Origin: an uncultured Clostridia bacterium | GTDB lineage: Bacteria; Bacillota; Clostridia; Christensenellales; Borkfalkiaceae | Direction: 5' to 3' | Length of the DNA: 13,645 nucleotides | NCBI GenBank assembly: GCA_959605945.1 | Contig: CAUHGY010000047.1 | Span: 1-13,645 of the forward strand | In this document: positions 5,368 through 12,159 of the stretch, piece after piece | How positions within the stretch are numbered: position 1 is the stretch's first letter | Layout of the letters: each line of letters begins with the position of its first letter | Notes under the pieces: generated by a model | What the model was told of the DNA's origin: nothing | The model's input: the letters and a program-made list of their open reading frames with translations, nothing else | Database searches by the model: none | Made by a program: the position numbers and the translations under genes

Positions 5368-7587
5368 TTCCTTTTCTCCTTTATTTTCTTTTTTATTTGT
5401 TGTACCGACGCCCGCTCTTTCAGATTTTCTGCCGGAACTCTTCTTTCTAAACGTAATACGCAAAGCGTTCAGCACTACGAAAAGAGAGCTGCAAGACATA
5501 GCCAATGCGGCGATTGCCGGCGTCAGCATCACGTTTGCGAAAGAGAGCGCCCCCGCGGCTATCGGTATCGCCACGGTATTATAAAAAAACGCCCAAAACA
5601 AATTTTCCTTGATTATTCTGACGGCTTTGGCGCTCAGAGAAACCGTTTCCGGAAGAGCTGAAAGACTGCCGGAAACCAGCACAATATCCGAACTGTCTAT
5701 AGCGATATCGGTACCCGTTCCCATAGCTATGCCGACGTCAGCCGTCTTTAAGGCGGGACTGTCGTTTATGCCGTCTCCGACCATAGCCGTAAAAAACCCC
5801 TTTTCTTTATATTCTTTGACCACGCGCGCCTTATCCTGCGGCAGCACGTGCGCTTCAACGTCGGTAATTCCGGCTTTAAGAGCGACGGCGCGCGCCGTAT
5901 CCTCTCTGTCTCCCGTCAGCATGACAGTTTTTATTCCGGCGCCGTGAAGTTTTTCGACGGCGTCCCTGCTGTCCGTTTTAAGTTCGTCGGCGACATAGAA
6001 CACGGCAAGCAATTTTTCTTCATCCGCAAAATATACGGGCGAAGATCCGTCCGTCACCGAAAGATCGGGCACGCTTGCTGCCGCGGGAATAAGTTCTCGG
6101 TTGCCGAGAAAATACGTCACGCCGCCGATCTTACCTTTAACGCCTTTTCCTATTACATATTCATAATCGGCGACATTCTCCCCGCCGCTGCCGGCAAATT
6201 CCCTGACGCATTCGGCAAGCGGATGGCCGGATTTTTCTTCGAGCGAAGATACTATTTTCATCAGTTTTTCTTTATCGCCGCCAAGCAGTTCAAAACGAAT
6301 CACAGAAGGTTTTCCCACTGTCAACGTCGCCGTTTTATCAAGTAAAACACAATTGATTTTATGTGCTTTCTGCAATGCGTCGGCGTCCTTGAACAGAACC
6401 CCCATCGTCGCCGCCCTGCCCGTAGCCGCCATGACGGCCACAGGCGTGGCAAGCCCCAGCGAACAGGGACAAGAAATTACGAGCACGCTTATAGCAAAAT
6501 TGAAAGACCTGTATGCGTCGCCCGTAATAGAAATCCAGATAACAAACGTCACAACGGCAAGCACCGTCACGACCGGAACGAATATGCCTGATATTTTATC
6601 CGCAAGTTTCTGAATGGGAGCCTTGCTTGCGCCCGCACTCTTGACGATTTCGACAATCTTTGAAAAAAGCGTCTGATTCCCGACTTTCTCTGCGCGCACT
6701 TTCAGATAACCGGTTTTGACGATACTCCCCGAAGTTACGGGGCTGCCCTGCGTCAGTTCTTCGGGCAGGCTTTCGCCCGTAATTGCCGATTTATCCACAC
6801 CCGCTCCGCCTTCTGTAACCGTCCCGTCGACGGGTACATAATCGCCTGCTTTAAGCAGAATCACGTCGCCTTCTTCAAGCTCCGAACAAAGAACGGTAAA
6901 TTCCTTATCTCCGCGGATAACCGTAGCTGTTTTCGGCATCAGCTTTGTAAGTTTATCGATAGCGTCGCCCGTCTTTTTCTTGGAAAGCTCTTCGAGCCAT
7001 TTGCCGAGAGTCACAAGGGTAACGACCATTGCCGCCGATTCATAAAAAACGTGCATGGGATCGGTAGCCCCCGCAAAAAACATCACCGTGAGAACGGCGC
7101 TGTATAAATATGCCGAAAGAGAACCCACGGCGACCAAAGTGTCCATATTCGGCGCACCGTGAATCACCGCTTTTGTCCCGGCGGTGAAAAACCTGCCGTT
7201 GATTATCATTATGACGAGTGCAAGCGCAGCCTGAACGGGCAAGTTTATATTTTTTGCGGGAACAGGAAGCCCTATCATGGCACCCATCGAAAAATACATC
7301 AACGCAACAAGCAGTCCGAGAGAAAAGAAAAACCGTTTTTTCAGAACGAGTGCGTAGTTTTTTTCCTGTATCTCACGACCGTAAACGCTTGCCGTATAGC
7401 CCAGTTTTTCCACAACGGATATGATTTTTTCGTCAGAGACTTTTTCAGCGTCGAATTCCACATCCATGCTTTTGCCCATCAGCGACACGGAAACCGAACA
7501 TACGCCGTCTATCTTGGAAACATTTCTCTCTATTCCGGAAGAGCAGGCGCTGCAGGTCATGCCGCCGACGTTGAATTTTTCTTTCAT
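5161..7587 (-). CDS. copA: CopA-type copper-exporting P1B ATPase fused to a C-terminal CopZ-like domain
   Basis: This 808-residue pump exports Cu(I) across the cytoplasmic membrane. In order it has an N-terminal heavy-metal domain with GMTCSAC (9-15), membrane helices, the actuator TGES (270-273), the transport motif CPC (373-375), the phosphorylation site DKTAT (417-421), the SGHP motif (453-456), TGD (558-560), GDGINDSP (604-611), YN (669-670) and MSCSS (697-701) in the last helix. YN and MSxSS mark the Cu+ subgroup. The phosphorylation motif is normally DKTGT; here Gly is Ala. After about 712 residues a basic hydrophilic linker leads to a second heavy-metal domain, GMMCMHC (749-755), resembling the chaperone CopZ. 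GGAG lies six bases before the ATG. No CsoR or CopY gene is in the window. Confidence 0.95.
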   Translation of the reverse strand: MKEKFNVGGMTCSACSSGIERNVSKIDGVCSVSVSLMGKSMDVEFDAEKVSDEKIISVVEKLGYTASVYGREIQEKNYALVLKKRFFFSLGLLVALMYFSMGAMIGLPVPAKNINLPVQAALALVIMIINGRFFTAGTKAVIHGAPNMDTLVAVGSLSAYLYSAVLTVMFFAGATDPMHVFYESAAMVVTLVTLGKWLEELSKKKTGDAIDKLTKLMPKTATVIRGDKEFTVLCSELEEGDVILLKAGDYVPVDGTVTEGGAGVDKSAITGESLPEELTQGSPVTSGSIVKTGYLKVRAEKVGNQTLFSKIVEIVKSAGASKAPIQKLADKISGIFVPVVTVLAVVTFVIWISITGDAYRSFNFAISVLVISCPCSLGLATPVAVMAATGRAATMGVLFKDADALQKAHKINCVLLDKTATLTVGKPSVIRFELLGGDKEKLMKIVSSLEEKSGHPLAECVREFAGSGGENVADYEYVIGKGVKGKIGGVTYFLGNRELIPAAASVPDLSVTDGSSPVYFADEEKLLAVFYVADELKTDSRDAVEKLHGAGIKTVMLTGDREDTARAVALKAGITDVEAHVLPQDKARVVKEYKEKGFFTAMVGDGINDSPALKTADVGIAMGTGTDIAIDSSDIVLVSGSLSALPETVSLSAKAVRIIKENLFWAFFYNTVAIPIAAGALSFANVMLTPAIAALAMSCSSLFVVLNALRITFRKKSSGRKSERAGVGTTNKKENKGEKEMEKTISIEGMMCMHCVKHVKDALTAVNGVREAEVSLEKKTAFVRGENLKDAELTAAVIEAGYEVKDIR
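5376..5382 (-). promoter_or_regulatory. Internal Shine-Dalgarno site for the CopZ-like domain
   Basis: AAAGGAG on the minus strand lies within the copA reading frame, eight bases upstream of the internal ATG at 5367. It is stronger than the GGAG in front of copA itself, and it argues for internal initiation. Confidence 0.6.
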
Positions 7588-7622
7588 GGTTTTCTCCAGT
7601 ATTACCGAAAAACTATATATTT

Positions 7623-7652
7623 ATTATAATATACGCGCATCTTAAAATGCAA
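7623..7652 (-). promoter_or_regulatory. Promoter of copA, with overlapping direct repeat
   Basis: The minus strand has TTGCAT (7652-7647), an 18-base spacer and a perfect TATAAT (7628-7623), giving a leader of about 30 bases before copA. A 10-base direct repeat, GCAAATATTT (7649-7658) and GCAAACATTT (7661-7670) read on the plus strand, overlaps and flanks the -35. No CopY box (TACAnnTGTA) or clear CsoR-type GC-rich dyad is seen. Confidence 0.6.
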
Positions 7653-7689
7653 ATATTTAAGCAAACATTTCTGTCATATAACGGCATAT

Positions 7690-7713
7690 CCCCCGTCAGA
7701 TAAAAGACGAGGG
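7690..7713 (-). other. Hairpin downstream of the feo operon
   Basis: In the minus-strand transcript CCCTCGTC pairs with GACGGGGG (8 pairs, one U-G) around an eight-base loop, 28 bases after the stop of the Cys-rich peptide. The plus-strand version has a C-A mismatch, so the structure favours feo-sense RNA. There is no U-tract after it, so it may be a 3'-end stabilising hairpin or an imperfect terminator. Confidence 0.5.
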
Positions 7714-7740
7714 AAGCCGAAAAGTAACAGTTATGAAAAT

Positions 7741-7896
7741 TTATAAGGTGTGTTTTCTGTTTTTGCATCCCTCACAGCAGCTGCAATCGCACCCGCAGGA
7801 AGTTTTGCCTTTCTTTTTACGAATGACTGACGTTATTATCACCGCCGCGACGATGCCTGCCGCCGCCACCGCAACTATAATTTCCCAAACTCCCAT
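7741..7896 (-). CDS. FeoB-associated Cys-rich membrane peptide
   Basis: This 51-codon gene starts one base after the feoB stop. AAAGGAG lies six bases before its ATG. The product has a single N-terminal membrane helix (about residues 4-25), a basic stretch RKKKGK (26-31) and a Cys cluster TSCGCDCSCCEGCK with six Cys (34, 36, 38, 40, 41, 44). This matches the small FeoB-associated Cys-rich membrane protein family often encoded at the end of Clostridial feo operons. The role is not established; an iron-binding or redox role near FeoB, analogous in position to FeoC, is an inference. It is probably co-transcribed and coupled with feoB. Confidence 0.88.
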   Translation of the reverse strand: MGVWEIIVAVAAAGIVAAVIITSVIRKKKGKTSCGCDCSCCEGCKNRKHTL

Positions 7897-7897
7897 A

Positions 7898-10183
7898 TTA
7901 TGCTCCTTTGGCAGACTTTTTATTTCTTAACACTATGATAGCCGTCACAGTAGCCGCTGCCGCCGCATAAATGAACGCCGTCCACCACCAACTGCCGATA
8001 AGATACACCGCACTCGCAGTCACATAAGACGTAATAATCCAGAAAAGAAGCGTCGTTTTGAAACGTTTGCCTGTCGCAAATTCGCCTTTCGCGGTCGCCA
8101 CTGCAGCAAAACACGGAATGGTAGTCATATTGAAAGCAATGAAAGCTATCAATCCGGGAATGCCGATACCCGTTGCGGTAATCATCTGCTGTACGGCGGC
8201 TACACCGCCGTCGGTTTCAACGTCTATCATGGCTCCGGCAATACATGCACCCAGCGTACCGAACGTGGCTATGACATTTTCTTTGGCTATCAGTCCGGTG
8301 ATTGCCGCCACCACAAACACCCATCCGTATTCGCCAAGCTGACTGCCGAAGCCGAGCGGAGTAAACAGGGGCTGTACAAGTTTGCCGATGTTTGCGAGAA
8401 TACTTTCGTTTATCTGTTCATCCGGCAAATACTGCCAGCTGAAACTGAAATGGCTTATCACCCAAATAACTATGGTAGACGCAAGTATAATTGTAAACGC
8501 CTTTTTGACGAAATGCTTTGTTTTATCCCACAGATGCAGCATGAGATTTTTGAACTGCGGCGCGTGATAAGCGGGAAGTTCCATAATGAACGGCGGCGTT
8601 TCGCCTTTGAGCGATGTCGAGCGCATGAACAAAACGCTGAGTACAGCCACAACTATTCCCAAGAGATACATACCGTAAGTGATCAGATCGGCATTGCCTA
8701 CCCCGAAACAGGCAACTATTCCTCCGGCTATTGCCGTCAGAATCGGCAATTTTGCTCCGCAGCTGAAAAACGGAATTACCCTTATGGTAGCGGTGCGTTC
8801 TTTTTCGTCGGCGAGCGTTCTGGTATTTATCATCGCCGGTATCGAGCAGCCGAACCCCATGATCATAGGCATAAAAGCTCTGCCGGACAATCCGAACCGT
8901 CTGAATATTCTGTCGAGAATAAAGGCTATTCTCGCCATATATCCGCTGTCTTCCAAAATGGAAAAGAACAAAAACAGCACTAATATCCAGGGCAGGAACG
9001 ACAGAACCGCGCTTATACCGTCCAATATACCGTTATTTATCAGTCCTACCGCCCATTCGCTCATGCCGCTGCCTTCTATAACGCCTTGCAGTGCGCCGAA
9101 GGCTTCGCCGACAATAATTTCGTTCCACAAATTATTTATAATACATCCCGGAGAATAAACCGCTCCGTCGTATATGCAGGAAAGCAGCTTGACGCCGAAG
9201 TTTATAGGATCGCCTTCAGCTGTCAGAAGCCCCAGGCTTTCAAGCGACGGCAAATCGAATATCGACCCCAGCCACAGCAGATTCTCACTGAACGTAAGGT
9301 GAAATACCGCAAGCAAGACAACCAAAAATATAGGTATGCCCCATATTTTGTGCGTAAGGACCTTATCGGCTTTATCCGATCTCGTAGCGGCAAACTTATC
9401 CTGATTTTTCTTTTTCACAACAGGTGCGAAATATTTGGATATGTACTTATATCGTCCGTCCGCCACCAGCGCTTCAAAATCGGTGCCGAACACATCGTCG
9501 TTGAAAGTTTTTTTGAATTCTTCGATCATCGGCAGCGTTTCTTTATGCGCGGCAACTTCTATTTCATCTGTTTCCGCAAGTTTCACCGCGTGAAACAGCG
9601 GATTTGCCACTCCCTGCCCCGAAAGAGCAATTTTAATATCGCCGATAAGATGTTTTAAGGCACTGTCTTCAAGCACCGTACTGCCGACACGCTTTAAAGA
9701 ACTTGCGGCGTAAGCCCTTTTCATAAGTTCGTCAAGCCCTTCTTCTTTGAGCGCCGAAATCTTTACAACAGGAAGCCCCAATCTCTTCTCAAGCTCTTTT
9801 TCATCTATTTTATCTCCCGCTTTTTCTACCGCATCCATCATATTGAGCGCTATAACAAGCGGCACGTCGATTTCCATAAGCTGAGTGGTCAGATAAAGGT
9901 TTCGTTCCAGATTAGTCGCGTCGACTATATTTATAACGCAGTCGGGTTTTTCATCCAATACGTAATTTCTCGCCACAACTTCCTCCGGAGTATACGGAGA
10001 AAGCGAATATATACCGGGCAGATCGACAATCGATATGGGTTCCGCAAGTTTTTTATATGTGCCCTCGCGTTTGTCTACGGTTACTCCGGGCCAGTTACCG
10101 ACATGTGCGGTAGACCCTGTCAGACTGTTGAAAAGCGTGGTTTTTCCGCAGTTAGGGTTACCGGCCAGTGCAAATCTCTTCAT
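7898..10183 (-). CDS. feoB: FeoB, ferrous iron transporter with N-terminal G domain
   Basis: FeoB is the membrane Fe(II) importer. Numbering from the ATG at 10183, the G domain shows G1 GNPNCGKTTL (8-17), G2 around Thr35, G3 DLPG (54-57), G4 NMMD (114-117) and G5 SAL (143-145). A helical regulatory domain follows to about residue 270. The membrane part carries the two conserved Gate regions with MGFGCSIPA (442-450) and FFSCGAKLP (472-480), including the conserved cysteines. At 761 residues it is slightly longer than average because of a loop at about 300-360. The ATG overlaps the feoA stop as ATGA and has GGAGGTG seven bases upstream; an in-frame ATG 24 bases further upstream lies inside feoA and lacks this support. 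All features look intact. Confidence 0.96.
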   Translation of the reverse strand: MKRFALAGNPNCGKTTLFNSLTGSTAHVGNWPGVTVDKREGTYKKLAEPISIVDLPGIYSLSPYTPEEVVARNYVLDEKPDCVINIVDATNLERNLYLTTQLMEIDVPLVIALNMMDAVEKAGDKIDEKELEKRLGLPVVKISALKEEGLDELMKRAYAASSLKRVGSTVLEDSALKHLIGDIKIALSGQGVANPLFHAVKLAETDEIEVAAHKETLPMIEEFKKTFNDDVFGTDFEALVADGRYKYISKYFAPVVKKKNQDKFAATRSDKADKVLTHKIWGIPIFLVVLLAVFHLTFSENLLWLGSIFDLPSLESLGLLTAEGDPINFGVKLLSCIYDGAVYSPGCIINNLWNEIIVGEAFGALQGVIEGSGMSEWAVGLINNGILDGISAVLSFLPWILVLFLFFSILEDSGYMARIAFILDRIFRRFGLSGRAFMPMIMGFGCSIPAMINTRTLADEKERTATIRVIPFFSCGAKLPILTAIAGGIVACFGVGNADLITYGMYLLGIVVAVLSVLFMRSTSLKGETPPFIMELPAYHAPQFKNLMLHLWDKTKHFVKKAFTIILASTIVIWVISHFSFSWQYLPDEQINESILANIGKLVQPLFTPLGFGSQLGEYGWVFVVAAITGLIAKENVIATFGTLGACIAGAMIDVETDGGVAAVQQMITATGIGIPGLIAFIAFNMTTIPCFAAVATAKGEFATGKRFKTTLLFWIITSYVTASAVYLIGSWWWTAFIYAAAAATVTAIIVLRNKKSAKGA

Positions 10184-10413
10184 TTTTTCACCTCCAGCGT
10201 GATGCACTCCGCTTCGGTTTTACGGAGAGTCAGTTCATACCCCCTTACGGTTATTTCCAAAGGGTCGCCGAGAGGCGCTTTTTTGCGCAGATACACTTCC
10301 GCGCCTGGGGTTATACCCATATCGAAAAGGCGTCTCTTGACTTTTCCCTCACCGGCAACGGTTTTTACCACGCCGCTGTCGCCTATTCCGAAATCGTTTA
10401 ATGTTTTGTTCAT
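10180..10413 (-). CDS. feoA: FeoA family protein, SH3-like, directly upstream of feoB
   Basis: FeoA is a small cytoplasmic SH3-like protein needed with FeoB for Fe(II) uptake. The 77-residue product contains the family pattern: GDSGVVKTVAGEG (11-23), RRLFDMGITPGAEVYLRKKA (27-46), DPLEITVRGYELTLRK (50-65). The length is typical. Its TGA stop overlaps the feoB ATG, indicating translational coupling. The nearest strong Shine-Dalgarno (AAAGGAG) lies 14 bases before the ATG, longer than usual, and no better start codon is available in frame. It is the second of two FeoA genes in the operon. Confidence 0.92.
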   Translation of the reverse strand: MNKTLNDFGIGDSGVVKTVAGEGKVKRRLFDMGITPGAEVYLRKKAPLGDPLEITVRGYELTLRKTEAECITLEVKK

Positions 10414-10472
10414 ATCAGAAAAAATATCTCCTTTATTTATAATTTAATTGTAAAACAATATTGTTTTCTTTT

Positions 10473-10685
10473 TTATGCAACGAAAATTTTGGTCGCTACA
10501 TTCCTGTCCAACGCAATTCTTCCGTTCTTAATTTTCAAAACCACGCTGCCGCCGCTCGCAGATAAAACCGTAAGCAGACCATTCAGAGTTATTCCCAGAC
10601 TTTCAAGGTGTTTTTTGGTCTTTTCGTCGGTAAGTATTTTTACGATTCTCAGCTCTGTGTTTACAGGCGCTATTACTATGGGCAT
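10473..10685 (-). CDS. feoA: Second FeoA family protein, first gene of the feo operon
   Basis: The 70-residue protein MPIVIAPVNTELRIVKI... has the short FeoA form common in Clostridia: a MP-x-x-x-APV start, KTKKHLESLGITLNG (about 23-37), a turn SASGGSVV and KNGRIALDRNVATKI near the end. I chose the ATG at 10685 because AAAGGAG (10700-10694) lies eight bases before it; a TTG two codons upstream is in frame but only two bases from that site. It is followed by the other feoA after 59 bases. Tandem FeoA genes may form hetero-oligomers with FeoB, but their separate roles are not evident here. Confidence 0.88.
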   Translation of the reverse strand: MPIVIAPVNTELRIVKILTDEKTKKHLESLGITLNGLLTVLSASGGSVVLKIKNGRIALDRNVATKIFVA

Positions 10686-10719
10686 AAACAACTCTCCTTT
10701 TTCTTTACGGAATAGAATG

Positions 10720-10733
10720 TGAAATATGTTTCA
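10720..10733. promoter_or_regulatory. Operator-like inverted repeat, copy 1 (inside feo leader)
   Basis: TGAAATATGTTTCA is a TGAAA-N4-TTTCA dyad preceded by AATG. It lies about 10-22 bases downstream of the predicted feo transcription start, where a bound protein would block transcription. An equal dyad with the same AATG flank lies at 10785-10798. Confidence 0.6.
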
Positions 10734-10748
10734 AGTTTTTACGGTGAT

Positions 10749-10777
10749 ATATTACCACTTATAAATGATGTTGTCAA
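10749..10777 (-). promoter_or_regulatory. Strong promoter of the feo operon
   Basis: The minus strand has a perfect -35 TTGACA (10777-10772), a 17-base spacer ending in the extended-10 TGG, and TAATAT (10754-10749). The start would be near 10742, giving a leader of about 57 bases. It is the best promoter in the left part of the window and is bracketed by two matching inverted repeats. Confidence 0.8.
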
Positions 10778-10784
10778 GCAAATG

Positions 10785-10798
10785 TGAAAATTATTTCA
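10785..10798. promoter_or_regulatory. Operator-like inverted repeat, copy 2 (between feo and tetR promoters)
   Basis: TGAAAATTATTTCA is a second TGAAA-N4-TTTCA dyad with the same AATG in front. Its centre is 65 bases from copy 1. It sits just upstream of the feo -35 and about 23 bases before the -35 of the divergent tetR gene, so a bound protein could act on both promoters. The divergent TetR-family protein is the likeliest ligand. Confidence 0.6.
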
Positions 10799-10820
10799 TA
10801 TTTTATTAAAAAATTTTTTC

Positions 10821-10849
10821 TTGCTTTTTCGTTTTCTTTGTTATATAAT
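10821..10849 (+). promoter_or_regulatory. Promoter of the tetR-family gene, probably giving a leaderless mRNA
   Basis: TTGCTT (10821-10826), a 17-base spacer and a perfect TATAAT (10844-10849) predict a transcription start at 10855-10857. The ATG chosen for the regulator begins at 10857, and there is no Shine-Dalgarno sequence. Confidence 0.65.
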
Positions 10850-10856
10850 GATTTAT

Positions 10857-11456
10857 ATGGGAAATCAGGTAAGAACACCGCAGCAAGAACGGTCTATCGA
10901 AAAGAAAAACAGAATAATCGATGCAAGTTACGAACTTTTTTCGGAAGTGGGATATTACGGCACAAATACTGCCGAAATAGCCAAAAAAGCCGGCGTTTCC
11001 ACCGGAATAGTTTACGGATATTTCCAGGATAAGCGCGATATACTCATTTGTGTTCTGGAACGCTATATCATGAACGCTTTTGACCCGGTTTTAAAAATGC
11101 TTGACGGACTGCGAGCCCCTTTGAATTTAGAAAAAGTTGTGCCGGACGTTCTCGATGCGGTCATAAAAACGCACAAAAAAAACGCTAAAATCCACGAAGC
11201 ACTGCACTCTCTCTCCCACACAGACGAGGCGGTAAAAAATAAATTTATCGCGCTTGAAGATAAAATCACGCTGCAAATATCGGAAAAACTGAAAAAAATC
11301 GGCGTAAAAATAGAAAATCCGTACGAAAAAATCCATTTTGCAATGGATATAGTTCAATCTTTCTCGCACGAATTTGTTTTCGACAATCATGAATATATAA
11401 ATTACGACGTTATGCGCGGTATGGTTTGCAGGTGTATAATCGATATTCTGAAATAA
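10857..11456 (+). CDS. TetR/AcrR-family transcriptional regulator
   Basis: The 199-residue product starts MGNQVRTPQQER and has a typical TetR N-terminal helix-turn-helix: IIDASYELFSEVGYYGTNTA (20-39), then EIAKKAGVSTGIVYGYFQDK (40-59) with the recognition helix at about 47-54. The C-terminal ligand domain (70-199) is helical and not recognisable to a ligand class. I place the start at 10857, at or next to the predicted transcription start. A longer frame beginning with TTG at 10821 would run through the promoter. The gene diverges from the feo operon across an intergenic region with paired inverted repeats, so it may regulate itself and feo. TetR proteins usually respond to small ligands, so direct iron sensing is uncertain. 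Confidence 0.9.
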   Translation: MGNQVRTPQQERSIEKKNRIIDASYELFSEVGYYGTNTAEIAKKAGVSTGIVYGYFQDKRDILICVLERYIMNAFDPVLKMLDGLRAPLNLEKVVPDVLDAVIKTHKKNAKIHEALHSLSHTDEAVKNKFIALEDKITLQISEKLKKIGVKIENPYEKIHFAMDIVQSFSHEFVFDNHEYINYDVMRGMVCRCIIDILK

Positions 11457-11592
11457 CGGATACACGACTTGTAAAAAATACGCCTAACCGTAAAAATCGA
11501 TCGGATGTTCCGATAAATTTGAACAGTATTTCAGAAAAATATCCTTAAAAGACAAAACGACGCTTTATTTGACCGAAAATTTCAAAAGCATC

Positions 11593-11619
11593 ACAAAAAA
11601 CGTTTTGCGCCGACGCAAA
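11593..11619 (-). terminator. Terminator of the mazF-like gene
   Basis: Immediately after the stop, minus-strand TTTGCG and CGCAAA (11619-11604) pair around TCGG, followed after ACG by six T. The stem is short but GC-capped and well placed. Confidence 0.6.
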
Positions 11620-11985
11620 TTAAATGCCGGTGGCGCCTGCAATATCTCCGAATCCGAGACTTATTAATAGTGCGGCATTCACCTTTCTCATTGTCGACAC
11701 AGACAGTTCCCCTATTCTGTCCTTAAGCCGTCTTTTATCAAGCGTTCTTATCTGCTCCAAAAGAATGACGGAATCTTTTTGCAATCCGAATTCGTTTGCC
11801 GAAAGCTCTATGTGCGTCGGCAACTTGGCTTTGTTAATACGGCTTGTAACAGCAGCCGCGATTACGGTGGGGCTATATTTATTCCCCGTATCGTTCTGTA
11901 CTATCAATATGGGACGCACTCCCCCTTGTTCGCTGCCCACCACGGGACTTAAATCCGCGTAATAAAGCTCTCCTCTTTTTATCAT
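11620..11985 (-). CDS. mazF: MazF/EndoA-family mRNA endoribonuclease toxin
   Basis: The 121-residue protein closely resembles EndoA (NdoA) of Bacillus, which cleaves RNA at specific short sequences. It shows KRGELYYADLSPVVGSEQGG (3-22), with catalytic Arg24 in GGVRPILIVQND and Thr47 in the AAAVTS strand, then KLPTHIEL (54-61) and KDSVILLEQIRTLDKRRL (70-87). Length is normal, and a short extra GFGDIAGATGI tail follows the usual end. GGAG lies five bases before the ATG, and a TATAAT (12042-12037) may be its -10. In Bacillus the antitoxin gene precedes it; here no antitoxin frame is visible upstream or downstream. The fold assignment is secure; the cleavage site is unknown. Confidence 0.93.
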   Translation of the reverse strand: MIKRGELYYADLSPVVGSEQGGVRPILIVQNDTGNKYSPTVIAAAVTSRINKAKLPTHIELSANEFGLQKDSVILLEQIRTLDKRRLKDRIGELSVSTMRKVNAALLISLGFGDIAGATGI

Positions 11986-12124
11986 TTTGTCTCCGACGTG
12001 TCAAGTATTTGCCATTATCATTTTATGTATTGCCATATTATAAAGTTACCCGACACCTTTTTGACTTAATTTTTCCCTTTTCCGGTTTTTATATACTTAA
12101 AAATTAAATTTTATCTCCTTTCAA

Positions 12125-12153
12125 TTGACACCCGTAATTATTTATAGTAAAAT
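12125..12153 (+). promoter_or_regulatory. Near-consensus promoter upstream of tRNA-Arg
   Basis: TTGACA (12125-12130), a 17-base spacer and TAAAAT (12148-12153) predict a plus-strand transcript from about 12160. The only gene downstream is the tRNA, 228 bases on. No closer promoter is seen before the tRNA. Confidence 0.7.
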
Positions 12154-12159
12154 GATATG

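Noticed and set aside
7733..7930. 65-codon plus-strand frame opposite the end of feoB
   Set aside because: It is antisense to the Cys-rich peptide gene, which has a strong ribosome binding site and a recognisable family pattern.
10184..10207. Upstream in-frame ATG adding eight residues to FeoB
   Set aside because: The added residues lie inside feoA codons, while the ATG at 10183 has GGAGGTG at correct spacing, the ATGA overlap and the expected MKRFALAGNPNCGKT start.
10686..10691. TTG start for the first FeoA, two codons before the chosen ATG
   Set aside because: It is only two bases from the Shine-Dalgarno site; the ATG has the ideal eight-base spacing and gives the usual MP start.
10743..10756. 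GGTGATATATTACC near-palindrome over the feo -10 box
   Set aside because: It has mismatched positions and mostly consists of the -10 region itself; the two TGAAA/TTTCA dyads are much better operator candidates.
10821..10856. TTG-initiated 12-residue N-terminal extension of the TetR-family protein
   Set aside because: The TTG is the -35 hexamer and the segment includes the TATAAT box; no ribosome binding site precedes it.
11500..11514. ATCGGA-TGT-TCCGAT hairpin after the tetR gene as its terminator
   Set aside because: On the plus strand no T-tract follows; the only T-rich run is on the opposite strand, so it is not a convincing tetR terminator.
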